Assembly: GCF_001468265.1 (NCBI RefSeq) | Contig: NZ_LNRZ01000004.1 | Span: forward strand, 62,001-126,000 | Reading direction: 5' to 3' | Source: Sphingopyxis sp. H050 | GTDB lineage: Bacteria; Pseudomonadota; Alphaproteobacteria; Sphingomonadales; Sphingomonadaceae | DNA length: 64,000 nt | Part shown: positions 1 to 11,748 of the stretch, piece by piece | Layout: the number at the start of each line of letters is the position of its first letter | How positions within the stretch are numbered: the first letter of the stretch is position 1 | The notes under the pieces: model-generated | What the model was told of the DNA's origin: nothing | Seen by the model: the letters and a program-made list of their open reading frames with translations, nothing else | The model's database searches: none | Position numbers and translations under genes: made by a program

Positions 1-867
1 TCGGGCGGGCCCGACAGCATGGCATTGCTATGGTTGATGGCGACGCTGCTGCCCGGGCAGGTGCGCGCGGCGACGGTCGACCATGGTCTGCGCAAGGGCT
101 CCGACGAGGAAGCGCGCATGGTGGCGAGCTATTGCGCGCGCGAGCATATTCCGCACGTCATCCTGACGCCGCCGACGCCGATCAAGGGATCGCAGCAGGC
201 CGCGGCGCGCGCCGAGCGATATCGGCTGCTCGAGGCCTGGCGGCAGGAGGGCGAGCTTGCCCATATCCTGACCGCGCATCACGCCGACGACCAGCTCGAA
301 ACGATCGTGATGCGCCTCAACCGCAGCAGCGGCGTCGGCGGGCTCGCGGCGATCCGGGCAAAGAATCGCGCGATCCTGCGTCCGCTCCTGTCCTGGCGCC
401 GGGACGATCTCGTCAAGCTCGCGCTCGACCGCGATCTCCCCTTTGTCGACGATCCCTCGAACGACGATCATCGTTTCGACCGTGCCCGGCTGCGGCACGC
501 GCTCCAGTCGCAGACGATCCTCGACGTCGAGGCGGCGGCGAAATCGGCGGGCTGGCTTGCCGAGGCCGACGATGCGATCGATTGGGCGGTCGAGCGGCTG
601 ATCGCCGCGTGGCCCGACGCTTCGGACATCGCGGTGATCCGCGACGAAGGCTATCCCCCTGAAATCTTTCGCCGAGTGGTCGCGCAGCGCCTCTCCGCCA
701 ACGACGGCCAGCTCCGCATCCGCGGCGTCTCGCTCGACGGGGTGATCGCGGCGATGAAGGGCGGCCGCCGCGCGATGGTGGGCGCGCTGCTGATCGACGC
801 GGTGCCGGGCCTCGAGGGCACGATCTGGCGCATTTCGCCCGCGCCGCGCCGAAAAGCGGCAAAATAG
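1..867 (+). CDS. tilS: tRNA(Ile)-lysidine synthase, 5' end missing
   Basis: TilS uses ATP to attach lysine to C34 of the tRNA-Ile that carries a CAU anticodon, so that it reads AUA and is charged with Ile. It is a cytosolic enzyme. The window opens inside the gene: the first six residues, SGGPDS, are the PP-loop ATP-binding motif, which normally lies close to the N-terminus, so only a short piece is missing. A second family motif, AHHADDQLET, follows at about residue 93. The C-terminal half is the weakly conserved tRNA-binding part. The stop is a TAG. ftsH follows 88 bases later on the same strand; this tilS-ftsH order is common in proteobacteria. An in-frame ATG at base 19 is internal to the motif and is not the true start. 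Confidence 0.95.
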   Translation, partial: SGGPDSMALLWLMATLLPGQVRAATVDHGLRKGSDEEARMVASYCAREHIPHVILTPPTPIKGSQQAAARAERYRLLEAWRQEGELAHILTAHHADDQLETIVMRLNRSSGVGGLAAIRAKNRAILRPLLSWRRDDLVKLALDRDLPFVDDPSNDDHRFDRARLRHALQSQTILDVEAAAKSAGWLAEADDAIDWAVERLIAAWPDASDIAVIRDEGYPPEIFRRVVAQRLSANDGQLRIRGVSLDGVIAAMKGGRRAMVGALLIDAVPGLEGTIWRISPAPRRKAAK

Positions 868-955
868 GACAATCTGGCTCATTGTCATTTAACCCAAATA
901 TCCTACATTGTCGGGATTGATCCGCGCGATATGCGCGAAATTTGGAAAGATTCCG

Positions 956-2899
<1,944 letters not shown>

Positions 2900-2945
2900 C
2901 GCAGGATTCACGCGCCGTTCACCCGTTCGGCGCGATTTCCATCGC

Positions 2946-3338
2946 ATGCGGCACCAGCGCAGCCGATTTCTGCCAGCAATCATGGCATTAGGCGCCGGCG
3001 TCATGCTGTGCGGCATGGCGCCCGGCGATATGAGCGTCGCCGCCTTCCTCGCGCGCGCGACGTCGCTCGAACGGCTCGGCCCCCTCGCGCTCGCGACGCC
3101 CGACGCCCAGCTTTTGAAGGGTGAGGTCATCGCCGCCGGCAAACGCTACAAGGCGCGGATCGACGCCGAGCGCAAGGCGGGCCGCAAGACGACCAGCTGC
3201 CCGCCGGAAAGCGGCACGCTGACCCCCGAACAATGGATGGCGCATCTGCGCAGCTATCCGGCCGAGCGGCGCAGGTCGATTTCGGTCTATTCGGCATTCG
3301 ACGGCTTGATGCGCAAACGATACCCTTGCCCGGCGTAG
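2946..3338 (+). CDS. Small exported protein of unknown function
   Basis: Encodes 130 residues. The first 12 or so are basic, followed by a hydrophobic stretch (IMALGAGVMLCGMAP) that looks like a signal peptide or N-terminal anchor. The rest is hydrophilic and ends in a Cys-containing tail (RYPCPA); a second Cys sits in TSCPPES, so a disulphide in the periplasm is possible. No family was recognised. It lies 46 bases after ftsH on the same strand. The ATG start gives a sensible signal peptide, while upstream in-frame codons overlap ftsH and have no coding character. Confidence 0.6.
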   Translation: MRHQRSRFLPAIMALGAGVMLCGMAPGDMSVAAFLARATSLERLGPLALATPDAQLLKGEVIAAGKRYKARIDAERKAGRKTTSCPPESGTLTPEQWMAHLRSYPAERRRSISVYSAFDGLMRKRYPCPA

Positions 3339-3369
3339 GACCGCCCCGTCAGGATCAAAGGAGATGGCC

Positions 3370-3846
3370 ATGATGACACAGCTTCGCGCCGCTGCCCTGG
3401 CCCTTTCGCTGCTTGTCGTGACACAGTCCGCGTCGGCGCAGAGCGCGCTGACTTCGACCGTCGAGGTCGAACGATCCACGCCGGCAGCCGACGGCAAGCC
3501 GCCGATCACAAGCTATTCCCCGAGCGATGTTGTCGTCCCGGGCGACCGCCTCCGTTTCACCCTGACGTTCAGGAACGATGGCGCCGAGCCTGCGACGGGC
3601 GTTGCGATCAAGAATCCGATTCAGGACGGACTGATTTTCGATGGCACGCCCGATCTTGCCGGCTTCGATGTCTCCACCGACCAGGGCGCGAGCTTTGCTC
3701 CGCTGGCAACGCTGACCGTGCCGGTCGAAGGCGCAGATCGTCGCGCGGCGACCAACGCCGACGTGACGAATGTCCGCTGGGTGTGGAGCGATGCGATCGC
3801 GCCGGGACAAACCCGCACGGTCACTTTTTTCGCCAAGGTGAAATGA
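3370..3846 (+). CDS. Secreted DUF11-like repeat-domain protein
   Basis: Encodes about 158 residues: a signal peptide ending near ASA-QSALT, then one beta-sandwich domain of the DUF11/conserved-repeat kind. The typical features are VVPGDRLRFTLTFRNDG, then a 'P..GL.F' segment (NPIQDGLIF) and a closing IAPGQTRTVTFFAKV. Proteins of this kind are extracytoplasmic; their function is usually unknown. A strong GGAG lies at 3360-3363. It touches the first in-frame ATG (3364), so the ATG at 3370 or 3373 is the better start. The next gene begins 19 bases later. Confidence 0.72.
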   Translation: MMTQLRAAALALSLLVVTQSASAQSALTSTVEVERSTPAADGKPPITSYSPSDVVVPGDRLRFTLTFRNDGAEPATGVAIKNPIQDGLIFDGTPDLAGFDVSTDQGASFAPLATLTVPVEGADRRAATNADVTNVRWVWSDAIAPGQTRTVTFFAKVK

Positions 3847-3865
3847 TGCGCCCGGACGCGTGCCG

Positions 3866-4471
3866 ATGACGATCTATTGCGACGAATCGGGCGGGCTCAA
3901 CGCGGGGGCGATGACCTTCGCGGCCGCGATGCTCACGCCCGAGGCTGCTGCCGCCATCCACGCCCGCTTTCGGTCGGTCACCGGCCTGCGCGGCGAATTG
4001 AAAGGCAGCCGGATCAGCGTGACCGAGCGCGCCTATTTGCTCGAACTGTTCGACCGCGCCGGCGGCCGCGCCTGGGTTGCCGTCGCAACGCGCGACCGGC
4101 TTGCGCCGTCAGCCGATGGCAAAGCCGTCAGCGACCTGGCGCTCTATGCCGCCCTGCTCGATCTGGCCGTCAGCAGCTGGCTGCCCGAGACCGGCGGCGT
4201 CTGCACTGATGTGGTCATCGACGACGGCCGTTACGACCCCGCCATTCTCGGCCATGTCCGTGAGAGCATCCAGGCAGGTCTTGCCGGATGGGGCCGCGCT
4301 TCGCTTGCCGACAGCCGCCGGTCCGACGGCGTGCAGATCGCCGACGTCATCGCGAACAGCCTGTTCAATATCGAAATCGGCTCGCCCCGCGCGCACCGCA
4401 TTGGTACGATCCTCGATCCGCTGCTCAAGTCGCGCGCCATTCGCATCGCGGAGCTAACGCGGCTGCCTTGA
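3866..4471 (+). CDS. DUF3800-like protein (RNase H-like fold)
   Basis: Encodes 201 residues. The N-terminal YCDESGG and the C-terminal DGVQIADVIANSLF match the two conserved ends of the DUF3800 family, which is predicted to have an RNase H-like fold with acidic active-site residues (the first Asp and the Asp of the QIAD motif). The family is unassigned in function and is often found near mobile elements, but here it stands in backbone DNA. No good ribosome binding site is visible. A GTG at 3860 is an alternative start two codons upstream. It converges with rpoZ, with a hairpin terminator between them. Confidence 0.6.
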   Translation: MTIYCDESGGLNAGAMTFAAAMLTPEAAAAIHARFRSVTGLRGELKGSRISVTERAYLLELFDRAGGRAWVAVATRDRLAPSADGKAVSDLALYAALLDLAVSSWLPETGGVCTDVVIDDGRYDPAILGHVRESIQAGLAGWGRASLADSRRSDGVQIADVIANSLFNIEIGSPRAHRIGTILDPLLKSRAIRIAELTRLP

Positions 4472-4479
4472 TGCAGAAA

Positions 4480-4501
4480 GGGCCGCGGTCTCCCGCGGCC
4501 C
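4480..4501. terminator. Bidirectional hairpin between convergent genes
   Basis: A 9-bp perfect stem (GGGCCGCGG with its complement) around a TCTC loop lies between the convergent stops of the DUF3800-like gene and rpoZ. Read on the minus strand the stem is followed by CTTTCT, a modest T-tract, so it should end rpoZ transcripts better than plus-strand ones. Confidence 0.7.
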
Positions 4502-4529
4502 CTCCCCGATGATCGATTGTCGAGGCGAC

Positions 4530-4874
4530 TTATTCGAAGTCGCCACCGCCGCCAGCCGGGCTGCGCGGCGGCGCAGCAGCGGTGAGACGCAGTGCTTCGG
4601 CCGAGCGCGCGATCGAGCTGATTTCATCGGGCGTATCGTCATCGTCGACGACGACCTTTTGCAGCGTACCGACGAGCGCGTCCTGCAAATCTTTCGGGTG
4701 GACGGTCTGCTCGGCGATTTCGCGGAGCGCCACGACCGGGTTCTTGTCGCGGTCGCGATCGATGGTTAACTCCGAACCGCCCGAGATTTCGCGGGCGCGG
4801 TGCGCGGACATCAGGACCAGGTCGAAGCGGTTGGAAACTTTGTCGACGCAATCTTCGACGGTAACGCGGGCCAT
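4530..4874 (-). CDS. rpoZ: DNA-directed RNA polymerase omega subunit
   Basis: Small subunit that helps fold and assemble the beta-prime subunit of RNA polymerase. It has 114 residues. The N-terminus [20 protein letters not shown] and the following helices ([21 protein letters not shown]) are diagnostic. The C-terminal tail is acidic then Pro/Gly-rich ([19 protein letters not shown]), as in other alphaproteobacteria. AAGGA lies 7 bases before the ATG, so an in-frame ATG 13 codons upstream is rejected. It appears to be transcribed alone. Confidence 0.96.
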   Translation of the reverse strand: MARVTVEDCVDKVSNRFDLVLMSAHRAREISGGSELTIDRDRDKNPVVALREIAEQTVHPKDLQDALVGTLQKVVVDDDDTPDEISSIARSAEALRLTAAAPPRSPAGGGGDFE

Positions 4875-5007
4875 GTGAATTCCTTGTAGATAGGAGAGGC
4901 CAGCCAAAGGCATGGCGGCAAGCGCTGCGCGCTAGCAGGCGGCCGGGCGAATGTCAATCAAACCCCTGCCCTTGCAGGTCTCGCTAGCGACGGCCTATGA
5001 TCGACGT

Positions 5008-6204
5008 ATGACCGACGTCGACGTCCCCGCCGCCGAAACCGAGACCATCAAGGCGGAGGTTGCCGGGCACCGGCTGGAGGTCATCGTCGACGGCGACGAA
5101 CGGCTCGATCGCGTCCTCGCGCTGCTTGCCGGCGCAATTCGCAGCATCGACCTGATCATGTACATCTTTGAGGACGATGCCGCCGGCCGCCGCGTCCTCG
5201 ATGCGATGACGGCAGCCGCCAGGCGCGGCGTGCGCGTGCGCGCGGTGATCGACAGCTTCGGATCGGGCGACATTGCCGATGCCGTCTTCGATCCGCTGCG
5301 CGCTGAGGGCGGCACGGTGACCTTTTTCTCGCGGCGCTGGCGGTCGACCTACCTGATCCGCAATCACCAGAAGCTGTTGCTGATCGACGAAAGCATCGCG
5401 GTCACCGGCGGCTTCAACATCGCGGCGCCCTATCTGAGCCGGCAAGACGCGCATTGCTGGTTCGACCTCGCCTTTCTTGTCCGCGGCCCCTCGGTGGCGC
5501 GGATGATCGAATGGTTCGAGGAGATCCACGATTACACGCTCAACGACGACGGCAAGGTGCTGACGCTGCGCCGCCTGATCCGCGAATGGCCGGTTGATAC
5601 CGGCCCGGTCTCGTGGCTGGTCGGCGGCCCGACGCAGCGCCTGTCGCCCTGGGCGCGCGCCGTCCGCACCGATCTGGAGCATGCGCGCCAACTCGACATG
5701 GCGATCGCCTATTTCTCACCCGGCCAGGGCATGCTGCGGCGGCTGGGCCGCGTGGCGCGGCGCGGCCGCGCGCGCTTCGTTATGGCCGGCAAGTCGGACA
5801 ACGCCGCAACGATCGGCGCCTCGCGGCTGCTTTATGGCTATCTGCTACGCAAAGGGGCGACGATCTGGGAGTATCAGCCATGCAGGCTGCATATGAAACT
5901 GATCGTCATCGACGAAATCGTCTACATCGGCACCGCCAATTTCGACATGCGCAGCCTGTTCGTGAACGTCGAGTTGATGGTGCGGATCGCCGATGCGCCC
6001 TTTGCCGCGACAATGCGCGATTTCATCGCGCGGATGGCGCCCGATTGCGAGATGGTGACGAAAACGTCGCACAAGGCGCGCGCCAACTGGCTCACCCGGC
6101 TGCGCTGGACGCTCGCCTGGTTCGTTGTCGGCCTTGCTGATTACACCGTCACCCGGCGATTGAACTTCGGGCTCGGCGAAGTCGATCCCGAAACCGAGAT
6201 CTAG
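5008..6204 (+). CDS. Phospholipase D / cardiolipin synthase-like protein
   Basis: Encodes 398 residues with the two HxKxxxxD motifs of the phospholipase D superfamily: HQKLLLID near residue 120 followed by TGGFN, and HMKLIVID near 295 followed by GTANFDMRS. The two histidines form the phosphatidyl-enzyme catalytic pair. Such proteins act at the inner membrane, most often as cardiolipin synthases that join phospholipid head groups. There is no long N-terminal membrane region like that of ClsA, so it is nearer to the ClsB/short type. A C-terminal segment (LAWFVVGLADY) may associate with membrane. The ATG at 5008 is preferred to an upstream ATG at 4951. Its stop overlaps the stop of the convergent methyltransferase in the palindrome CTAG. 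Confidence 0.85.
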   Translation: MTDVDVPAAETETIKAEVAGHRLEVIVDGDERLDRVLALLAGAIRSIDLIMYIFEDDAAGRRVLDAMTAAARRGVRVRAVIDSFGSGDIADAVFDPLRAEGGTVTFFSRRWRSTYLIRNHQKLLLIDESIAVTGGFNIAAPYLSRQDAHCWFDLAFLVRGPSVARMIEWFEEIHDYTLNDDGKVLTLRRLIREWPVDTGPVSWLVGGPTQRLSPWARAVRTDLEHARQLDMAIAYFSPGQGMLRRLGRVARRGRARFVMAGKSDNAATIGASRLLYGYLLRKGATIWEYQPCRLHMKLIVIDEIVYIGTANFDMRSLFVNVELMVRIADAPFAATMRDFIARMAPDCEMVTKTSHKARANWLTRLRWTLAWFVVGLADYTVTRRLNFGLGEVDPETEI

Positions 6205-6836
6205 TCCTTCCAACCCCAAAAGAGGAAGCAAGGCGGGACGTTGACCCATTCGAACGCGTTGTCGATGCGGTTGAAATGCACCGCGAGGAAATCGCGCGCC
6301 CGGGCGCGGAACTGATAGACCAGGAATGCGCCGCCAGGGCGCAGCACCCGGTGCGTCGCGGCGGCGATCGCCGGGCCGACGCCCGCGGGCAGCGTCGAGA
6401 AGGGTAACCCCGAAAGCACATAATCCGCATGATCGAAGCCGTGCGCGCGGACAATCTCTTCGACGTCGGACGCCGATCCATGCACCGCGATAAAGCGGCT
6501 GTCGCGAATATCCTTGCGAAGATAGTCGATGAAGTCGGGGTTGGTATCGATCGCAATCAGCGTCGCGTCGCCAGCCATATTCTCCAGAATCGGGCGGCAG
6601 AAAGTGCCGACGCCCGGGCCATATTCGACGAACAGCTTGGTATTTTTCCAGTCGACCGGGCGCAGCATGTGGCGGATCAGCGTCGGCGACGACGGCACGA
6701 TCGATCCCACCATCACCGGATGCTTGATGAAGCCTTTTACGAACATACCCCAAGGTCCGAAAAAGCGCTTCAGCTTCTCGCGGGCCTTGCGGATCGGCGA
6801 GATGGTCGGTTGGGCCTGGGCCCGCGGATTGGTCAT
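6201..6836 (-). CDS. Class I SAM-dependent methyltransferase, phospholipid N-methyltransferase-like
   Basis: Encodes 211 residues. SAM-binding motif I is VEYGPGVGTF near 70-79, with an acidic residue ending strand 2 (IAIDTNPD), and a later LSGLPFSTLP segment. This pattern, together with the N-terminal KGFIKHPVMVGSIVPSS, resembles the PmtA-type phosphatidylethanolamine N-methyltransferase and rRNA-dimethyltransferase-like group. The convergent neighbour is a phospholipid-head-group enzyme, which fits a lipid role, but this is inference. The ATG (MTNPRAQ) was chosen because the longer open frame upstream runs through the divergent MFS gene. Confidence 0.75.
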   Translation of the reverse strand: MTNPRAQAQPTISPIRKAREKLKRFFGPWGMFVKGFIKHPVMVGSIVPSSPTLIRHMLRPVDWKNTKLFVEYGPGVGTFCRPILENMAGDATLIAIDTNPDFIDYLRKDIRDSRFIAVHGSASDVEEIVRAHGFDHADYVLSGLPFSTLPAGVGPAIAAATHRVLRPGGAFLVYQFRARARDFLAVHFNRIDNAFEWVNVPPCFLFWGWKD

Positions 6837-6986
6837 GATGGCTTTCGCGTTGTTGCGGTTGGCCGAATGCGTGGCAAAATCGGCGCGCCCGCGCAAGGAA
6901 AGAGTCAGTCTTGACACTGGACAGAAGCCCGCTCGCGTGTAGGGAAGCGCGGGTCGGCGGCCAGCTTCAGGGTTAAAGCGAAGGAA

Positions 6987-8288
6987 ATGGCGAAACCATC
7001 GAATTCCATTGCCGCCGATCGGATGGCCGTGCTGTTCGCGATCATGCTCGTCGCCGCAGCGGGCAATACCGCGATGCAGTCTATCCTGCCCGCAATCGGC
7101 GCCAAGCTTCACATTCCCGATGTTTGGGTCAGCCTGGCCTTCAGCTGGTCGGCGCTGCTCTGGGTGCTCACCGCGCCGCACTGGGCGCGCAAGTCGGACA
7201 AGCATGGGCGGAAGGCGTTGATGGCGCTCGGCGTCGTCGGCTTCTTTACGTCGATGGCGCTGTGTGGGCTGACGCTGTGGGCGGGGCTGGAGGGGCTGCT
7301 CGGCGCGGGCTTCACCTTCATCGTCTTCGCGATATTCCGCAGCCTTTACGGCGGCCTCGGGTCGGCGTCGCCGCCCGCGGTGCAGGCCTATGTCGCCTCG
7401 CGCACCGATCCCGAGCATCGAACGCAGGCGCTGTCGCTGGTGTCCTCGTCCTTTGGCCTCGGTACGGTGATCGGTCCCGCGATCGCGCCCTTCTTCATCC
7501 TGCCGATCGTCGGTCTTGCCGGTCCCTTGCTCGTTTTCGCGCTGATCGGGCTGGCAGTGCTCGTGATGTTGCGCTGGCGCCTGCCGAACGATACGCCGCG
7601 CTTCGCGGCGCGCGGCGCCATCGCCTCCTACCCGCTTTCGGCCGGTCCCGCCGAGCCGACCGGCGAGGAGGAGAATGATCCCGATGCGCCCGACCAGGAA
7701 CCGCTGAGCTGGCGCGACAGCCGGGTTCGCCCCTGGCTGCTCGCGGGCTTCTTCGGCGGGCAGGCGCAGGCGATGATGCTCGGCGTCATCGGCTTTCTGA
7801 TCCTCGACCGGCTCCACCTGCGCCTCCGGCCCGACGAAGGCGCCGCGATCACCGGCATCGTGCTGATGGGCGGCGCGTTCGCGACGCTGCTGGCGCAATG
7901 GGGGCTGATTCCGCTATTGAAGCTGACGCCGCGCTCCACCGTGCTCGCCGGATCGATCCTTGCCATCCTAGGCATCCTAATGACCGGCCTCGCACAGGAT
8001 TTGCACGCGATCGTCATCGGCTTCGCGACCGGCTCCTTGGGCTTCGGCCTGTTTCGTCCCGGCTTTGCGGCAGGCGCATCGCTATCGGTGCCGCGCCGCG
8101 ATCAGGGCGCGGTGGCGGGCATGACGGCCTCGATCAACGGCTCGGCGTATATTGTTTCGCCCGCGATCGGCGTGTTGCTCTACAACTGGCACCCAATGCT
8201 TGCCTACGGCCTGATGGCCGGCTTTTGCGCCTGGCTGGTGGCGTGGGGCTGGCGCGCGCTGCGGCAGGACCAGCCCCGCTCGGCCTAG
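6987..8288 (+). CDS. MFS transporter
   Basis: Encodes 433 residues with about 12 hydrophobic segments in two halves, a central hydrophilic loop (about residues 215-245, rich in Glu and Asp) and the loop 2-3 signature HWARKSDKHGRKA typical of the major facilitator superfamily. It is an inner-membrane secondary transporter; the substrate cannot be told from the sequence, but the first half resembles drug/sugar exporters. It diverges from the methyltransferase, with a 150-bp shared promoter region. Its TAG stop overlaps the stop of the CDC48-type ATPase on the other strand. Confidence 0.85.
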   Translation: MAKPSNSIAADRMAVLFAIMLVAAAGNTAMQSILPAIGAKLHIPDVWVSLAFSWSALLWVLTAPHWARKSDKHGRKALMALGVVGFFTSMALCGLTLWAGLEGLLGAGFTFIVFAIFRSLYGGLGSASPPAVQAYVASRTDPEHRTQALSLVSSSFGLGTVIGPAIAPFFILPIVGLAGPLLVFALIGLAVLVMLRWRLPNDTPRFAARGAIASYPLSAGPAEPTGEEENDPDAPDQEPLSWRDSRVRPWLLAGFFGGQAQAMMLGVIGFLILDRLHLRLRPDEGAAITGIVLMGGAFATLLAQWGLIPLLKLTPRSTVLAGSILAILGILMTGLAQDLHAIVIGFATGSLGFGLFRPGFAAGASLSVPRRDQGAVAGMTASINGSAYIVSPAIGVLLYNWHPMLAYGLMAGFCAWLVAWGWRALRQDQPRSA

Positions 8289-10615
8289 TCTTTCGTCTCG
8301 TCGTCGTGCTTGCGCTCGCGGACGGGTTTGAGCATGCCCGGCGCGAAGAAGCCGATCGGATCGACGCTCATTGCGGCCTGCTTGATCTCGCCCTGGATCT
8401 TTTCATAGTCCTTTTCCATCGCTTCGGTGACCGAGGCGCGGGTGTCCTTCAGCGCAGTCTCGAAATCGTCCATCGTCACCGTATCGCTGGCGATCGACCG
8501 CTTGAGCGCAGCAAGCCCTGCGCGGCGGGTCAGATCCTCGAGATCGGCGCCGGTGAAGCGATCGCTCCGCTCGGCAAGCACTTTCAGGTCGACGTCGCTG
8601 CCGAGCGGCATCTTGCCCGTCTGGATTTCGAGGATGCGCTGCCGCCCCTCGGCATTGGGAACCGACACATAGATCAGCTCGTCGAGCCGCCCGGGCCGCA
8701 GCAGGGCGGGATCGATCAAATTCGGGCGGTTGGTCGCGCCGATGACGACCACCGACTGCATCTCCTCGATCCCGTCCATTTCGGCGAGGATCGTGTTGAC
8801 GACGCGTTCGGTCACCTGCGGCTCGCCCGACGTGCCGCTGCCACGCGCGGGGACCAGGCTGTCGAGCTCGTCGATGAAGATGATCGTCGGCGCGACCGCC
8901 CGGGCCCGCGCGAACAGCCGTGCAATCTGTTGCTCGCTTTCGCCATACCATTTGGAGAGCAGGTCGGACGATTTGATCGAGATGAAATTGGCGTCGGATT
9001 CGCGCGCCGCCGCCTTTGCTAGCAAGGTCTTGCCGGTCCCGGGCGGGCCATAGAGCAGAAAGCCCTTGGCGGGGCGGATCCCCAACCGCCGGAAAGCCTC
9101 AGGGTTCTTCAGCGGCAGCTCGATTCCCTCGATCAGCTTGTCGCGCGCCGGGTCGAGGCCGCCGATGTCGCTCCAGCGCGTTTTCGGCGCCTGCACCATG
9201 ACTTCGCGCATCGCCGAAGGCTGCACACGCTTCAGGGCATTGTTGAAATCCTCGCGGGTCACCCGCAATTCCTCGAGCACCTCGGGCGGGATGGTCCCCT
9301 CCGCAAGGTCGAGTTTCGGCATGATCCGCCGCACCGCCTCGATCGCCGCCTCGCGGGTCAAAGCCGCCATGTCGGCGCCGACAAAGCCAAAGGTCGTGCG
9401 CGCCAGTTCGGCCAGATCGACATCGTCGGACAGCGGCATACCGCGCGTGTGGATACCCAGGATTTCGCGCCGCCCGGTCTCGTCGGGCACGCCGATCACG
9501 ATCTCGCGGTCGAAACGGCCCGGACGACGCAGCGCTTCGTCGATCGCATCGGGGCGGTTGGTGGCGGCGATCACGACCAGATTGGTGCGCGGCTCAAGGC
9601 CATCCATCAGGGTCAGCAGCTGTGCGACGAGGCGCTTCTCGGCTTCGCCCTGCACTTGGCCCCGCTTCGGCGCGATCGAATCGATCTCGTCGATGAACAG
9701 GATCGACGGCGCCGCCTTTGCGGCCTGTTCGAACACGTCGCGCAGCCGCTTTTCGGACTCGCCATAGGCGCTGCCCATGATCTCCGGTCCGTTGATCAGA
9801 AAGAATTGCGCGTCGCTTTCGTTCGCGACCGCGCGCGCGAGCCGCGTCTTGCCCGTTCCCGGCGGTCCATGCAGCAGAACGCCGCGCGGCGGATCGACGC
9901 CAAGCCGCTGGAACAGCTCGGGATAGCGCAGCGGCAGCTCGACCATCTCGCGCAGCTGGTCGATCGTTTCCCCCAGTCCGCCAAGATCGTCGTAGGTGAC
10001 GTCGGTGCGGCGCGCGTCCTGTGGCTCCTGATATTCGGGGAGCAGCTCGACTTCGGTATTTTCGTCGATCGTCACGACGCCCTTGGGATTCGCAGAGACG
10101 ACGAGCAGGCGCACCTCGGCGAGCGCATAGGCCGGCGCATTGAGCATCTGGCGAAGCTGCGGCGGCATGTCGCCCGAGGGCAGCCGCTGCTGCCCCGCGG
10201 TCGCGACCGTGTCGCCGGCGACGAGCGGGCGGCCGAAGAAACTGCGCTTCAGCGCGTTGGCCGAGCCCTGCAGCCGCAGATTTTCCTGCGCGGGCGCGAA
10301 CACGACGCGAGTGGCCGGGCGCGTCTCGACGCGGCTGAGCACGACCATGTCGCCCGCCCCCGCCCCGGCATTGGCGCGTTGCAGCCCGTCGAGGCGGATA
10401 ACCTCCAGCCCCTCGTCTTCGGCATAGGGGCCGACGACCCGCGACGCGGTCTCGCGCTTGCCGCTGATCTGGATCACATCGCCTTCAGTCACGCCAAGCG
10501 CGGCCATCGCCGAGCGCGGAATGCGGGCAATGCCGCCGCCGCTCTCTTCAGCGCGGGCATTGGCCACCTGCAGTTTGACCGTTCTTTCTTTTAGCGCTGC
10601 ATCGGCCAACGTCAT
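8285..10615 (-). CDS. CDC48/VCP-type tandem AAA ATPase
   Basis: Encodes 776 residues in the archaeal/eukaryotic CDC48 layout: an N-terminal double-psi beta-barrel region (about 10-190), then two AAA modules. D1 has Walker A GPPGTGKT at about 250 and [10 protein letters not shown]2 has Walker A GPPGTGKT near 525 and IIFIDELDS. Both modules keep the arginine-finger region ([34 protein letters not shown]). Enzymes of this type form hexamers that unfold or extract proteins. Bacterial copies are widespread in some alphaproteobacteria and actinobacteria, and their substrates are largely unknown. GGGAGA precedes the ATG. It diverges from a LysR gene, with about 150 bp between them. Confidence 0.9.
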   Translation of the reverse strand: MTLADAALKERTVKLQVANARAEESGGGIARIPRSAMAALGVTEGDVIQISGKRETASRVVGPYAEDEGLEVIRLDGLQRANAGAGAGDMVVLSRVETRPATRVVFAPAQENLRLQGSANALKRSFFGRPLVAGDTVATAGQQRLPSGDMPPQLRQMLNAPAYALAEVRLLVVSANPKGVVTIDENTEVELLPEYQEPQDARRTDVTYDDLGGLGETIDQLREMVELPLRYPELFQRLGVDPPRGVLLHGPPGTGKTRLARAVANESDAQFFLINGPEIMGSAYGESEKRLRDVFEQAAKAAPSILFIDEIDSIAPKRGQVQGEAEKRLVAQLLTLMDGLEPRTNLVVIAATNRPDAIDEALRRPGRFDREIVIGVPDETGRREILGIHTRGMPLSDDVDLAELARTTFGFVGADMAALTREAAIEAVRRIMPKLDLAEGTIPPEVLEELRVTREDFNNALKRVQPSAMREVMVQAPKTRWSDIGGLDPARDKLIEGIELPLKNPEAFRRLGIRPAKGFLLYGPPGTGKTLLAKAAARESDANFISIKSSDLLSKWYGESEQQIARLFARARAVAPTIIFIDELDSLVPARGSGTSGEPQVTERVVNTILAEMDGIEEMQSVVVIGATNRPNLIDPALLRPGRLDELIYVSVPNAEGRQRILEIQTGKMPLGSDVDLKVLAERSDRFTGADLEDLTRRAGLAALKRSIASDTVTMDDFETALKDTRASVTEAMEKDYEKIQGEIKQAAMSVDPIGFFAPGMLKPVRERKHDDETKD

Positions 10616-10768
10616 TCTCCCGCAAAAAGGTCAGAATGCGGTAGATAGGATGGTCGTTCCGGATTTTCGACCCCTGCGAGGGCCACCAAATGATCGCCTC
10701 TATACCGCACTGCACAAATTTTCTGGAATGTCAGCAAGCGCCATGCCATCATCGCCGTCAAGACGATC

Positions 10769-11647
10769 ATGGCACGCCTTCCTCCCCTCAGCAGCATGGA
10801 GGCCTTTCTGGAGGTCGCCCGCCACGGCACCGTCAAGGCGGCCGCGAGCGAGCTTGGCCTGTCGATGCCCGCGCTGTCGCGCAGGATCCAGACGCTCGAA
10901 CATGCTGTCGGCCGCCCGCTCTTCGATCGCCACCATCACGGCCTGCGCCTGACCGAATCGGGCCGGGCGCTGCAGGAACAATTGTCGCCGATCCTCGACG
11001 AGCTTCGCGGCGTCATCGGGCGCATCGGCGGGCCGGACGCGTCGCTGCGCCTTCATCTCAACGTCCTGCCGCTCTTCGCCCAGCAGCGGCTGTTTCCGCG
11101 CCTGCCCGAACTGCGGCGCGAGCATCCCGAACTGCACATCGACATCGACACCATGTCGCATGCCGAAGCGCGCCTGGGCGAAGGCATCGACGCGGCGATC
11201 GCACTCGCACGCTCGATCGATCCCGCGCTCTACGCGGCGCGCCTCGACCAGGATCATGTCTTCCCGATCGCTGCGCGAACCCTCACCGACGACGGCCGCG
11301 CGATCGCGGTCCCGGAACAGCTCCAGCGGCTTCCGATCCTGCTGCATCGGGAAATGCCCGAGACCTTCACCGAGTGGAAAAAGGCGATCGGCATGCCTTA
11401 TCTCGAACCCGCAGGGATCGATTTCTTCGATTCGGGCCCGCTGATGCTCGAAGCGGCCGCGCAGGGCATCGGTGTCGCCTTCATGCACGGTCATCATTTC
11501 GACGACGCGCACGACCCGCGGCTCATCCGCCTCTTCGATTTCGATGTCGAAAGCCCGTACAGCTATTGGTTCGTCTGCCGCCCGCGCGCGCTGCGTCAGC
11601 CGGCGGTCAAGCTGTTCCACGACTGGTTGCTGGGCGCGAAGATCTGA
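10769..11647 (+). CDS. LysR-family transcriptional regulator
   Basis: Encodes 292 residues. The winged helix-turn-helix is at 5-65 (LSSMEAFLEVARHGTVKAAASELGLSMPALSRRIQTLE), followed by a linker helix and a periplasmic-binding-like effector domain. The GcvA/AmpR-like length and the repeated 'LF.RHHHGLRLTESG' segment fit this group. The target may be its own promoter or the divergent CDC48-type ATPase, as is usual for LysR genes; this is inference. A hairpin terminator follows directly. Confidence 0.88.
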   Translation: MARLPPLSSMEAFLEVARHGTVKAAASELGLSMPALSRRIQTLEHAVGRPLFDRHHHGLRLTESGRALQEQLSPILDELRGVIGRIGGPDASLRLHLNVLPLFAQQRLFPRLPELRREHPELHIDIDTMSHAEARLGEGIDAAIALARSIDPALYAARLDQDHVFPIAARTLTDDGRAIAVPEQLQRLPILLHREMPETFTEWKKAIGMPYLEPAGIDFFDSGPLMLEAAAQGIGVAFMHGHHFDDAHDPRLIRLFDFDVESPYSYWFVCRPRALRQPAVKLFHDWLLGAKI

Positions 11648-11658
11648 GCCGGGCGGTC

Positions 11659-11681
11659 GCGCGGACTGAATCCGCGCTTTT
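11659..11681 (+). terminator. Rho-independent terminator after the LysR gene
   Basis: A 7-bp stem (GCGCGGA and its complement) with a CTGAA loop is followed by TTTT. It begins about 12 bases after the LysR stop codon. Confidence 0.7.
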
Positions 11682-11748
11682 CGGGGGCTGCCGCTGCGCT
11701 CCGCACGCCGTGGCACTCAGACATCATGTCTTCGCTTTGGGTGGGAAA

